From Alphaproteobacteria bacterium (GTDB lineage: Bacteria > Myxococcota_A > UBA796 > GCA-2862545): a stretch of 64,000 nucleotides of DNA. The DNA lies in NCBI GenBank assembly GCA_020632955.1, contig JACKEO010000001.1, forward strand, positions 1 to 64,000, in the 5' to 3' direction. A program made the translations under genes and the position numbers. Shown here piece by piece: positions 1-7,783 of the stretch (positions within the stretch are counted from its first letter, which is position 1; each line of letters opens with the position of its first letter). Below the pieces are notes generated by a model. That model did no database searches. It worked only from the letters and a program-made list of their open reading frames with translations, and had not been told where the DNA came from.

Positions 1-10
1 CCGGGCCGGA

Positions 11-36
11 CCACCTGGTAGGCAAACACCAGGTGG
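11..36 (-). terminator. Hairpin beyond the DUF4259 gene
   Basis: A perfect 9-bp stem (CCACCTGGT, positions 11-19, pairing with ACCAGGTGG, 28-36) with an 8-base loop lies just past the stop codon at 45-47 of the minus-strand gene. There is no U-tract, so a terminator or 3' stabilising role is inferred from position and symmetry only. Confidence 0.45.
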
Positions 37-44
37 CGGCGAGG

Positions 45-1529
45 TCAACCCGCCCGTCCCGCCACCTCCGCCATCCACGCCCGCCGCAGCGCCACCGGAT
101 CCCCGGCCTCCGGCAGCACCGCCCGCAACCGCGCTGCCACCTCCTCGCCAGGCAGCGACGGGAAGGAGCGACGCCACCGCCAGACGGGCCGGAAGGCCGC
201 GCCGGGGGTGTCCTCGATCTGCCCATGGACGAGGTCGTGGCGGACGACGGCGACCAGGTACGCGTGCAGGCCGAGCCCCGACGCCCAACGCAGCTCTCCC
301 GTGAGGTCGTCGAGTGTCTCCCGGAGGGCTGGGTTGGCGAGGTCGGCCACCGGACGGGCCTCGTGGCCCGGCCAGGGCAGCGGGACGGCGTCGGGCAGGC
401 GCGGGGCGCCGTCGTCGTGGGCGCGCAGGGCGGCGTCCAGGAGGTGGAGGCGAGGGTCCTTCAGCAGGCGCAGCGGCACCATCTGGGGCGGGCGCCAGAG
501 GTCGTCGAAGCGGGCGTCGGCGAGGTCGTCCGGAGCGCCGCGGACCCCGCGGTAGAACCACAGCCAGGCGTGCCGCGGCAGGACGTAGCCGGGAGCCGGC
601 AGGACGCGGCCCACCAGCCAGCCGTCGGGGTCGTGCAGCGCCACCACGTCGCCGGCCTCGACCTTTCGCTTGCGCGTCGGCCCGGGCACCCACGTCGACG
701 GCAGGTCCGGCTCGACGGCCGCCGGATGCCAGAGCCCGGGGGTGTCGCGGACGGTGCCGGGGTCGGAGCCTACCAGGCGGGCGAGCAGATCGACCCGCTC
801 GGCCGCGGGGGTTCCGCCGCGTCGGCGCGTGTCGTCCTCGAGCGCCTTGCGGGCGGCATGGACGGCAGCGTGGACCACGAACATCGCGGGCAGGTCGAGC
901 TGCCGGGCATGACGGACCACCTCGGGCGGCGTGAGGGGCGACGGTCGACCGAGCACCGCGGCCACGGCCTCGGCGGCCGCGAGCCCCAGGCTCACGGCGG
1001 GCTCCCGGGCCCTCCCCGACAACGGGACGGCGTCGATCGCCGCCCGACCCGCCGGCGTCCAGTCCGCGGACGCGAGGAAGCGGTCGACGAAGGCGACGAC
1101 ATCCGGACGGGTCCACGGGATGCCGGTGGGCAGAGGCGGCTTCGGCGGGACGGCCTCGCCGCGCAGGCGCAGGCGCAGCTCCTCGAGCGCAGCCACCCAC
1201 GACGGGAAGTCCTCGACCTCCGCCCAGAGCGCACGCAGCTCGCTTCCCTCGGCGAGGACGGCGTCGACAGCGGAGATCGCCGCGCCCACGAGGGCCTCGT
1301 CGGGGCGGCCGGCCCTGGCCACGAACCGGGCGAGCTCGTCGGGGACCTCATCGGCGGGGTGGCCGCACGCGGCAGCGACCACCTCGGCTGCGGCGACGAC
1401 GACCTCCGGGTCTGCACCGGGCGACCCGAGCGGCTTGCGCACGACCTCCCACCCGCGCGCCCGACCCAGGCGGGTCGCCCAGTCCGCGGCGGTGTCGTTG
1501 TCGAAGGCGCCCACGCCCCACGTCCCCAC
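45..1529 (-). CDS. DUF4259-domain protein with Imm26-like C-terminal segment
   Basis: A 494-residue soluble protein without signal peptide or membrane segment. The first residues (MGTWGVGAFDNDTAADWA) are the hallmark of DUF4259, a family of unknown function, and that domain covers roughly residues 1-125. Residues 288-330 (KVEAGDVVALHDPDGWLVG and the following aromatic-rich stretch) resemble the fold signature of Imm26-type immunity proteins; that resemblance is from memory and weaker. Start is GTG at 1529, fixed by the family's N-terminus, with GGAGGG close upstream. At 494 residues it is much longer than a stand-alone DUF4259 protein, so it is probably a multidomain member. No toxin gene is seen beside it. 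Function unknown. Confidence 0.8.
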   Translation of the reverse strand: MGTWGVGAFDNDTAADWATRLGRARGWEVVRKPLGSPGADPEVVVAAAEVVAAACGHPADEVPDELARFVARAGRPDEALVGAAISAVDAVLAEGSELRALWAEVEDFPSWVAALEELRLRLRGEAVPPKPPLPTGIPWTRPDVVAFVDRFLASADWTPAGRAAIDAVPLSGRAREPAVSLGLAAAEAVAAVLGRPSPLTPPEVVRHARQLDLPAMFVVHAAVHAARKALEDDTRRRGGTPAAERVDLLARLVGSDPGTVRDTPGLWHPAAVEPDLPSTWVPGPTRKRKVEAGDVVALHDPDGWLVGRVLPAPGYVLPRHAWLWFYRGVRGAPDDLADARFDDLWRPPQMVPLRLLKDPRLHLLDAALRAHDDGAPRLPDAVPLPWPGHEARPVADLANPALRETLDDLTGELRWASGLGLHAYLVAVVRHDLVHGQIEDTPGAAFRPVWRWRRSFPSLPGEEVAARLRAVLPEAGDPVALRRAWMAEVAGRAG

Positions 1530-1570
1530 GCGCCCTCCGCTGCGCGATCCCTACCCCCGACGGCGCCCGG

Positions 1571-1711
1571 GTGTCACCGGAGGCCGAGGCGCTGGGCCAC
1601 CCCGCCGAGCAGCGCGACGAGCCACGCCGGGTCTGGAGGGTGAGCGCCGCCGCCGGCCCGCGGATGCTCGAGATGCTCGAAGCGACGTGGGCCGAGGAGG
1701 ATGGCCGCTGA
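1571..1711 (+). other. Possible 46-codon open frame in the spacer
   Basis: The spacer between the DUF4259 gene and the next lipoprotein gene holds a GTG-initiated frame of 46 codons ending in TGA at 1709-1711, with fairly coding-like third positions. No Shine-Dalgarno sequence or recognisable domain is seen, and it could be a remnant of a longer gene or chance. Nothing else is visible in this spacer. Confidence 0.15.
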
Positions 1712-1731
1712 CGGCTGGCGGCCCCCCCCGC

Positions 1732-2751
1732 TCACCCCTCCGGGACGAGGAACTCCGGCACACGCACGTCGATCTCGCCACACGGCGTCCAGTCCCCCCA
1801 GGTCACGTGCGAGGCGCGACGCTCCCCCTCCTCGTCCTTCGTCCAGACGTGCTCCTCCACACCCTTGACGTGCACGTCCCACCGGGACCCCACGAGGCTG
1901 GACACCGCCACGACGTCCTCCGCGGACGCGTACGTCGTGGTGACGCGGAAGGCGCTGGACTCCCAGGTCACCGTCCGACCGTCGTCCGTGTAGGTCCAGG
2001 TCCGCACCACGTCGGTCTCCACCCAGTCCGCGTCATCGGAGTCCCGGATCGCCCACGACACGGTGCGGCCGCGCTCGTCGAGCAGGTAGCGCTCATCGTC
2101 CCCGTCGCCGTCCCACACGTGGACGATCTCCCCGTCGTCCAGGCGGGAGAAGTCCGCGGTGAACGCGCCGAGCTCCTCCGCCTCGGCCTTCGACGGCCCC
2201 CACTCGAGCGTCCCGCTCGCCTCTCGCCCCTCCGCGTCGCGCGTCCAGGCCTGGCGCTGCCAGCTGCCCTGCACCCTGCCCTGCGAGGGGACCCGCTGGA
2301 TGAGCTCGCTCCGCCGCCCGTCGGCCCCGTAGGTCGTGACCGTGGACCGGTCCGTGACCTCCTCGTCGGGCACCTCGGCCGTCTCGTCGACCAGCCCGCG
2401 GCGACGGCAGGTGGAGGTGAGCCCCTCCCACGTGCACGCGCTGACGGCCGTGACCCGATCCCGCAGGGCGAAGGCGTCGCCCGTGGCGGCCGCGGCCGCC
2501 GGCCCCCGGACGTTGAGGCCGCCCAGAGCGTGGCCCTCGGCGTCGTGGACAACCACGGCACCGCCCGGCACCGGGGCGTCGTCGGGGTCGAACCAGGTGG
2601 AGACCGGCACGCAGGTGTGCGCGCCCGGGAAGACCTCCTCGAGACGACCGGCGTCCGCACCGGCGTCGTCGGTGTCCGTCGCCGGACCTTCCGAGCCCGC
2701 ACACCCCGTCAGCACGAGGAAGAGACACATGCCGCGCGCAGCCGAGCGCAT
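1732..2751 (-). CDS. Secreted lipoprotein, YD-repeat-like
   Basis: A 339-residue predicted lipoprotein. The start ATG at 2751 is preceded by GGAGGGCGG, and the signal peptide MRSAARGMCLFLVLTGC ends in a lipobox (LTGC). It is followed by an Asp/Thr-rich linker (ATDTDDAGADAG). The body has repeated short beta-strand units with Thr/Tyr-Gly-Asp-Gly-Arg and W-D-x-D-G patterns (TTYGADGRRSE; HVWDGDGDDERYLLDERG), like YD/RHS-type repeats in bacterial surface proteins, but no RHS core or toxin tip. It lies 98 bases downstream of the divergent end of a VWA lipoprotein gene on the same strand and may be read with it. Function unknown; export to the envelope is the supported part. Confidence 0.8.
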   Translation of the reverse strand: MRSAARGMCLFLVLTGCAGSEGPATDTDDAGADAGRLEEVFPGAHTCVPVSTWFDPDDAPVPGGAVVVHDAEGHALGGLNVRGPAAAAATGDAFALRDRVTAVSACTWEGLTSTCRRRGLVDETAEVPDEEVTDRSTVTTYGADGRRSELIQRVPSQGRVQGSWQRQAWTRDAEGREASGTLEWGPSKAEAEELGAFTADFSRLDDGEIVHVWDGDGDDERYLLDERGRTVSWAIRDSDDADWVETDVVRTWTYTDDGRTVTWESSAFRVTTTYASAEDVVAVSSLVGSRWDVHVKGVEEHVWTKDEEGERRASHVTWGDWTPCGEIDVRVPEFLVPEG

Positions 2752-2849
2752 CCGCCCTCCGACGTCAGGGTCGCTCGACTCTCGCACACCCGTGCCGTGA
2801 GCAGGAAGCGCGATCGGCCGCCGGCCTCACGATCGCACCCGACACGCCC

Positions 2850-3713
2850 TCACGGCGTCGCCGTGCCCGCCACGACCTGGGCCAGCGCCCGCAGGTGCGG
2901 CCCGAAGTCCTGGTCGCAGACCGACCACACCTGTCCCCCCAGCTCCTGGACGGCCGCCTGGTACACGCCTGCCGGGGCGGCTTCCGTACTGCCCACCGCG
3001 CAGCCGAGCGGCACCGGGCCCACGAGGCCCCAGGCCATGGCGGGGCGCGCGGTGGCCTGGCTGCGCGACCTCATGACGGACAGCCACTGGGGTCGCGTGG
3101 TGCCGGGCGCGGACTGGTCGTCCTCGTCGGAGACGAACACCACGTGCAGATCCGCGTCCGGACGCAGGAAGCCCGCGTTCGCCGTCTGGAGCACGGGAGT
3201 GGGCTGCTCGATGGCCCTCTGGGACGCCTGCAGGCCGCGCTCCGTGAAGGACCCCGAGGCGCCCAGCGACACCAGCAGCGTGAACACGGTCTGCGGGTCG
3301 GGCGTGGTGGCGTCCACCACGGAGATGCCCGAGGCCCGGATCAGCTTGCCCTGCTTCTGCCGGTTGTCCATGTCCGTCGAGACCACCGCCACGTGCCAGT
3401 CGACCGTCGAGCCCTGCAGCTCGTCCAGGAAGCTCGAGAAGGCGGTGGCCAGGCGCGCCTGCTCCTCGGTCATCGAGCAGGAGTCGTCGACGACGAAGAG
3501 CACGTCCACCACCGTCGGCGGACTCACCGTGGCGCTGTCGCCGGTGTCGGCGTCGGTGTCGTCGTCGGAGTCCGCGCCCGGGCCCGTGGGCGAGCTGTCG
3601 CCCGGCACCTCGGTGTCCTGCCCGTCGGAGTCCACCCCGCGCAGGGTGGTCGGCCCGCCGGGCGCGCAGGCCATCGCCACGGTGAGGAGTCCCACGAGAG
3701 ACCCTGGACGCAT
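2850..3713 (-). CDS. VWA-domain lipoprotein, paralogue of 15739-16647
   Basis: A 287-residue lipoprotein with a von Willebrand factor A fold. Start ATG at 3713 with AGGAGGGA upstream. The signal peptide ends ...VAMAC, followed by an Asp/Thr/Ser-rich stalk. The VWA domain begins with VDVLFVVDDSCSM, which carries the MIDAS DxSxS metal-binding motif, and continues with DWHVAVVSTDMDN and VVFVSDEDD. VWA domains mediate metal-dependent protein binding. The same segments (TERGL, QTANAGFLR, VSDEDD) recur in the lipoprotein at 15739-16647, so these are paralogues of one family. A lone Cys after the MIDAS Ser-x and two later Cys suggest disulfides. Partner unknown; cell-surface adhesion or sensing is inference. 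Confidence 0.88.
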   Translation of the reverse strand: MRPGSLVGLLTVAMACAPGGPTTLRGVDSDGQDTEVPGDSSPTGPGADSDDDTDADTGDSATVSPPTVVDVLFVVDDSCSMTEEQARLATAFSSFLDELQGSTVDWHVAVVSTDMDNRQKQGKLIRASGISVVDATTPDPQTVFTLLVSLGASGSFTERGLQASQRAIEQPTPVLQTANAGFLRPDADLHVVFVSDEDDQSAPGTTRPQWLSVMRSRSQATARPAMAWGLVGPVPLGCAVGSTEAAPAGVYQAAVQELGGQVWSVCDQDFGPHLRALAQVVAGTATP

Positions 3714-3949
3714 GCTTCCCTCCTGCCGACGGCGGGCGCGCACCCTACAACTCCCGGCATCCACCCGCCACGGGGACCACGTCGGGTCGCGCACCGCACA
3801 CCGCGCCCCCAGCCCGTGCCGGTGGCCTGCCGTTCCCCGTCCATCGAGGCCCGCCACGCCGCGCGCGCGGTCGTCGACCGCCCAGGCCCACACGCACCGT
3901 GCAGCCCCGTCCCCGATCGGTCATGCTCCCCCCTGGCCACGGAGGGCCG

Positions 3950-5176
3950 ATGTCGCCCCAGGGGGAAGCCCACATCCGCACGTGCCGCGGCCCGTCCGTG
4001 AGGACCTGTCGCGCGCTCGCGTCGCTGCTGCTCGTCGCCGCGGCCGCCTGCGCGCCCTCCCGCGACGGTCGGGACGACACGGGCAAGGACCTCGACACGG
4101 ACGCCACGCGCGACTCCGGCCGCGACACCGGGGGGCTCCTCTCGGGCGACACCGATCGCACCCCCGGCCACACCGACACGGCCGTGCCCGATGACACGGA
4201 TCCCACCGGTCCCCCGGCCGTGCGCGCGGAGGATCTCGACGACTGCGACGCGCTGCTGCCCTTGCAGGTGGTGCGCGACGCCTGCGGCGCGCCCGTCTTC
4301 CCCTCGCCGTCGCCGCCGGAGTGGCGGGCGCCGGGCGTGACCTGCACCCGCGCGCTGTCGCTCCACGTGCCGCTGCTCGACGCCGACGAGCTCGTCCTCA
4401 CGGTCACCGTGGAGGCCTCCGACGACGACGCCCGCCAGCGCGTCGACGCCCTGGCCCCCGCCGGCGCCACGGCCGTCCCGCTCGGCCATGGCGGCTGGAC
4501 CTTCCAGGGCCCGAAGGTGCGCGGCACCGTCACCGACCACCTCGGCACGCGCGCGTTCACCTCCGAGTCCGAGGGGCGGGTCTTCCGGGTGGACAACGTC
4601 GTCGTCGCGCTCCTGGGGCGGGACCACTCCTCGTCGGCGGTGGACGGCGCCTGTCCCGGCGCAGGCCTGGACGCGCTCGCCGCCCACCTCGTCGCCGCCA
4701 TCCCCACGGTCACGGCGCCCACCGAGCCCGCGCCCACGCCCTTCGCCCTGCTCGACGTGCTCTCCCCGGCCCAGGTCTCCGCCGCCTGCGCCGCCGCCTT
4801 CACCGCCGACCCGCCCACCACACCGACCGTGGGCCAGCGATGGACCGCCACCCCCAGCCTCGTCGACCAGGGGCAGCTCGTGGTCGACACGCGGCCCCTC
4901 GACGCCACGGCGGAGGGCCTCGCCACCCTCTGGCAGGAGGCGTCGCGCACGGTCCCGTCCGCCGACCTCCGCGCGTGGGACGTGCCCGGCGGCTTCGCCT
5001 TCCTCTCCCCGGTCGACGACGACCCTTCGCTGGAGGGCCAGATCGTCGCGGGCGTGGCCCGGGGACGACAGCTCCTGCAGCTCGATCTCTGGTGGGACGG
5101 GGGCACGCCACCGTGCTCGCTGGACACGCTCGAGCAGCTGCTCACCGACGCGGCGGCGCGCATCCCGCCCACGTGA
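3950..5176 (+). CDS. Lipoprotein with internally duplicated domain
   Basis: A 408-residue predicted lipoprotein of unknown family. ATG at 3950 is chosen because GGAGG lies five bases upstream; a GTG at 3998 would give a shorter signal peptide without a Shine-Dalgarno sequence. The hydrophobic stretch ends ASLLLVAAAAC, followed by a long Asp/Thr/Arg linker (DTGKDLDTDATRDSGRDTGG). The remainder is two copies of one domain, about residues 96-253 and 264-408. Each opens with an LLxxxQVxxAC-like segment, has alternating strands in the middle, and closes with CxxxxLdaLxxxLxxAAxxIP. The pairwise similarity is low, so the duplication is old. The gene is divergent from the VWA lipoprotein gene at 2850-3713, with a 236-base promoter spacer in which I see no clear promoter elements. 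Confidence 0.8.
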   Translation: MSPQGEAHIRTCRGPSVRTCRALASLLLVAAAACAPSRDGRDDTGKDLDTDATRDSGRDTGGLLSGDTDRTPGHTDTAVPDDTDPTGPPAVRAEDLDDCDALLPLQVVRDACGAPVFPSPSPPEWRAPGVTCTRALSLHVPLLDADELVLTVTVEASDDDARQRVDALAPAGATAVPLGHGGWTFQGPKVRGTVTDHLGTRAFTSESEGRVFRVDNVVVALLGRDHSSSAVDGACPGAGLDALAAHLVAAIPTVTAPTEPAPTPFALLDVLSPAQVSAACAAAFTADPPTTPTVGQRWTATPSLVDQGQLVVDTRPLDATAEGLATLWQEASRTVPSADLRAWDVPGGFAFLSPVDDDPSLEGQIVAGVARGRQLLQLDLWWDGGTPPCSLDTLEQLLTDAAARIPPT

Positions 5177-5298
5177 ACCACCACGCGGGTCCGCGCCTCG
5201 GTCACCGCGCCCGAGCCTCCACCTCGAACGTGCGTCGTCCGCCGTCCCACAGGCCAGGTCGCCCTTCCCCCCACCGCTGGCCCCGCCGAGGAGCCCAC

Positions 5299-7059
5299 GT
5301 GACCCGCTTCCCCCTGCTGCTCCCCGTCCTGCTGCTGTCGGCCTGCGACGCCCCCGTCCCGGCCGGTCCCACGCGGCCCACCGACACCTCCGACACCGCC
5401 TCGGACTCCGGCGACTCGGGGGCCCCCTCGGACTCGGCCCTGGGCGTGGACGCCGACGGCGACGGCTTCTCGGCCGCCGTGGACTGCAACGACGCCAACC
5501 CCGTGGTCAACCCCGGCGCGCGCGAGGCCTGCAACGACGTGGACGACGACTGCGACGGCGTCGTCGACCAGGACACGGACTACTTCCCCGACGGCCGACA
5601 GGCCTTCCCCGACGACGACGTGGACGGCGCCGGCGACACCGCGCGCGGGGCCTGGGTCTGCGACCTCCCGGCGGGCTGGGTGCTCACGGGGGGCGACTGC
5701 GACGACACCGACCCGAACCGCCGCCCCGGCGCCACCGAGCGGTGCAACGGGGTCGACGACGACTGCGACGGCCTCCTCGACGACGACGACGCCGACCTCG
5801 TGGCGTCGGGCGTGCCCGGCGCCGTGCAGGGCTACCCCGACCTCGACGCCGACGGCTTCGCCTCGCTCGCACCCCGGTGGGCCTGCACCGCCCCCACGCC
5901 GCCCTGGCCCACCACCCCGGGCACCGACTGCCGCGACGACGACGCGAAGACCTTCCCCGGTGCGGCCCCGTCCGACGATCCCACGGGCTGCCTGCGGGAT
6001 CGGGACGACGACGACTGGGGCGACGACAGCCCCCCGGCCGGCGTGACCCCCGGCTCCGACTGCGACGACACGCGCGCGGACGTGAACCCCGACGCCGTGG
6101 AGGTCCCCTACGACGGCGTGGTGTCGGACTGCGGCCCCTTCAGCGACGACGACGCCGACCACGACGGGCATGACGCGGCCACCCGAGGCGGCACCGACTG
6201 CGACGACGACGACGACGGCATCCACCCCGGCGCCGTGGACGTGCCGGGCGACGGCATCGACCAGGACTGCATGGGTGGAGACGCCCCCTGCACCCCGGGG
6301 GACGCCGAGGCCTGCCCCGTCGCCTCCTGCCAGGCGCTGAAGAGCGCGCGCCCGTCGGCGGCCTCGGGCGTGTACTGGCTGCGCCCCGACCCGGGGCAGC
6401 CCGCCTTCCGCACCCGGTGCGAGCAGACCCTCGACGGCGGCGGCTGGACCCTGGTGGCCATCGCCTCCGACGACGGCCGCACCACCTGGAACTTCGCCAA
6501 CCGCGCGCGCTGGACCTCCACCAGCGCCACCTGGGACACGGGCAGCATCGACGACCTCGTGCACGACCACCGCAACGCCGCGTACCGCACGCTCCCCGTG
6601 GAGGACGTGCTGTTCGTGCACGCGCCGTCGGGCGTGTGGGCGGCCTACCACGGCGTCACCGACGGCCAGCGGAGCTACGCCGGCTGGGTGGACGTGTACG
6701 CGAGCGTCGACGGCCGCTGCTACGCCGGCAACGACGGATGGAACCTGTCGGCCGGCACGCTCAGCGCCGGCTTCGAGCTCTGCGACACCGACCTGTACAT
6801 CAGCCCGCAGGACAAGGACGAGCAGAGCGGGTGCCGGAAGGGCTCGTCGGACGAGGACGCCTGGGGGCCCGCGTGGAACTCGGGCAACACCTCGAGCAGC
6901 GCCTGCCCCTTCAACGACCCGGGCGCCGTGGCCTCGCTGGGCTCCGACGCCTACCGCCCGAACGAGGAGACGCGCGGCGTGGGCTTCGGCCGGGCCCGCC
7001 ACCTCAACACCGCCGCCGAGTTCTCCGCGGGGAACCGCATGGCGCTGTACGCGCGCTGA
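5299..7059 (+). CDS. MopE-repeat protein with C-terminal fibrinogen-like domain
   Basis: A 586-residue lipoprotein. The GTG start at 5299 has GAGGAG upstream, and the signal peptide MTRFPLLLPVLLLSAC is followed by Asp at +2 and an Asp/Ser/Thr stalk. Residues about 50-340 hold five Asp-rich repeats of the MopE/PF11617 type (DADGDGF ... DCNDANP ... CNDVDDDCDG), known as putative metal-binding modules in Myxococcota and methanotrophs. From residue 343 follows a fibrinogen-related domain: CQALKSARPSAASGVYWL, then RCEQTLDGGGWTLVA and further Trp/Gly/Cys-rich segments. Such domains bind acetylated sugars or glycoproteins in animals. The likely role is a calcium-stabilised surface lectin or adhesin; ligand unknown. 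Asp+2 would signal inner-membrane retention in E. coli, but that rule is uncertain here. Confidence 0.88.
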   Translation: MTRFPLLLPVLLLSACDAPVPAGPTRPTDTSDTASDSGDSGAPSDSALGVDADGDGFSAAVDCNDANPVVNPGAREACNDVDDDCDGVVDQDTDYFPDGRQAFPDDDVDGAGDTARGAWVCDLPAGWVLTGGDCDDTDPNRRPGATERCNGVDDDCDGLLDDDDADLVASGVPGAVQGYPDLDADGFASLAPRWACTAPTPPWPTTPGTDCRDDDAKTFPGAAPSDDPTGCLRDRDDDDWGDDSPPAGVTPGSDCDDTRADVNPDAVEVPYDGVVSDCGPFSDDDADHDGHDAATRGGTDCDDDDDGIHPGAVDVPGDGIDQDCMGGDAPCTPGDAEACPVASCQALKSARPSAASGVYWLRPDPGQPAFRTRCEQTLDGGGWTLVAIASDDGRTTWNFANRARWTSTSATWDTGSIDDLVHDHRNAAYRTLPVEDVLFVHAPSGVWAAYHGVTDGQRSYAGWVDVYASVDGRCYAGNDGWNLSAGTLSAGFELCDTDLYISPQDKDEQSGCRKGSSDEDAWGPAWNSGNTSSSACPFNDPGAVASLGSDAYRPNEETRGVGFGRARHLNTAAEFSAGNRMALYAR

Positions 7060-7079
7060 CCGTCCACCCCGGATCCCCG

Positions 7080-7550
7080 ATGGCGACCCGCACCCGCAGC
7101 GCTCCCGACGCCCTCCTCGACGCCCACGTCGCCGCCGTCGCGGTGATCCGCGCGGAGGCCCTCCAGGCGTGGCTCGACGATCCGGCGCAGGCCGTGGCGG
7201 GCAGCTGGATCCTGCCCGACGGACGTGCCTTCACGCCCACCTGCCTCACCTGGGCGGTGGAGCCCGCGGGGGGAGGCGGCTGGACGCACCGCTGCACGCG
7301 TGAGGGGTGGCAGCTCACGGAGGCCGGCGCGCTCGAGCAGGCCCTCGGCGCCCACGTGCTCGAGCTCCTCTGGTGCAGCGGTCGACGGGCGGGCGGCCTG
7401 GCCCACGGCCGTGCGCTCACGGCGGCGCAGCGCGCGCGCTTCCGACGCGCGGTCGGCGACGCACGGATGGACGCGCTGGAGCGCCTGCCACGGCGCGGCC
7501 AGACGATCTGGGATCGATGGGCGGCCGAGGAGGACGCGGGCCGGACCTGA
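7080..7550 (+). CDS. Hypothetical 156-residue cytoplasmic protein
   Basis: Starts with ATG at 7080, 20 bases after the fibrinogen-like gene, with only a weak GGA upstream. The codon pattern (almost uniform G or C at third positions) supports real coding. There is no signal peptide or membrane segment. The protein is mostly helical, with alternating Ala/Leu/Arg, a central strand-rich part (SWILPDGRAFTPTCLTW) and a basic C-terminal helix. I do not recognise a family. It may be co-transcribed with the gene upstream. The sigma-54 promoter of the next gene begins about 100 bases after its stop, so the two are probably separate units. Confidence 0.55.
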   Translation: MATRTRSAPDALLDAHVAAVAVIRAEALQAWLDDPAQAVAGSWILPDGRAFTPTCLTWAVEPAGGGGWTHRCTREGWQLTEAGALEQALGAHVLELLWCSGRRAGGLAHGRALTAAQRARFRRAVGDARMDALERLPRRGQTIWDRWAAEEDAGRT

Positions 7551-7576
7551 CCGTCCGCGCGTCCGCGCATGACCCG

Positions 7577-7664
7577 AACCTGGACGCCTCATGAACAGCT
7601 GCTGTCCAGGTTCCTGGACGGCATGCGACCGGAACGCAACGAGCCGCTGGCACCCTCCTTGCTT
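7577..7664 (+). promoter_or_regulatory. Sigma-54 promoter with upstream palindromic activator sites
   Basis: The sequence at 7647-7664 (CTGGCACCCTCCTTGCTT) matches the RpoN consensus TGGCAC-N5-TTGC, with GG and GC exactly 10 bases apart (7649-7650 and 7661-7662). It predicts a start near 7674, about 110 bases before the ATG at 7784. About 55-95 bases upstream of that start the heptamer CCTGGAC occurs three times: 7579-7585, 7604-7610 (inverted) and 7613-7619. The last two form a perfect GTCCAGG-TT-CCTGGAC palindrome, and 7577-7585 pairs with 7604-7612 over 9 bp. The position fits an enhancer site for a sigma-54 activator; the protein is unknown. Confidence 0.7.
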
Positions 7665-7783
7665 GGCCGCTCCTCGACCCGCCCCCGGATCGGCGTCGCC
7701 GGAGGGGTCGCCGCGACAGGCGTGAGGGCCGCCTCGGTCCCCAGGTCGACTCACGGCCTCACGACGCCGATCCGGGGGGGACC

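Noticed and set aside
3915..3926. GATCGGTCATGC occurs upstream of two lipoprotein genes (3915 and 36658), like a shared operator.
   Set aside because: A 12-base match is expected many times by chance in this window, and the distances to the start codons (35 and 186 bases) differ.
3745..7002. A very long open frame on the minus strand opposite the duplicated-domain and fibrinogen-like genes, and similar giant antisense frames at 12340-15720, 19784-23038 and 55362-58304.
   Set aside because: In such GC-rich DNA the antisense frames of real genes seldom contain stops. These translations are repetitive Gly/Arg/Val/His without domains, signal peptides or Shine-Dalgarno sequences.
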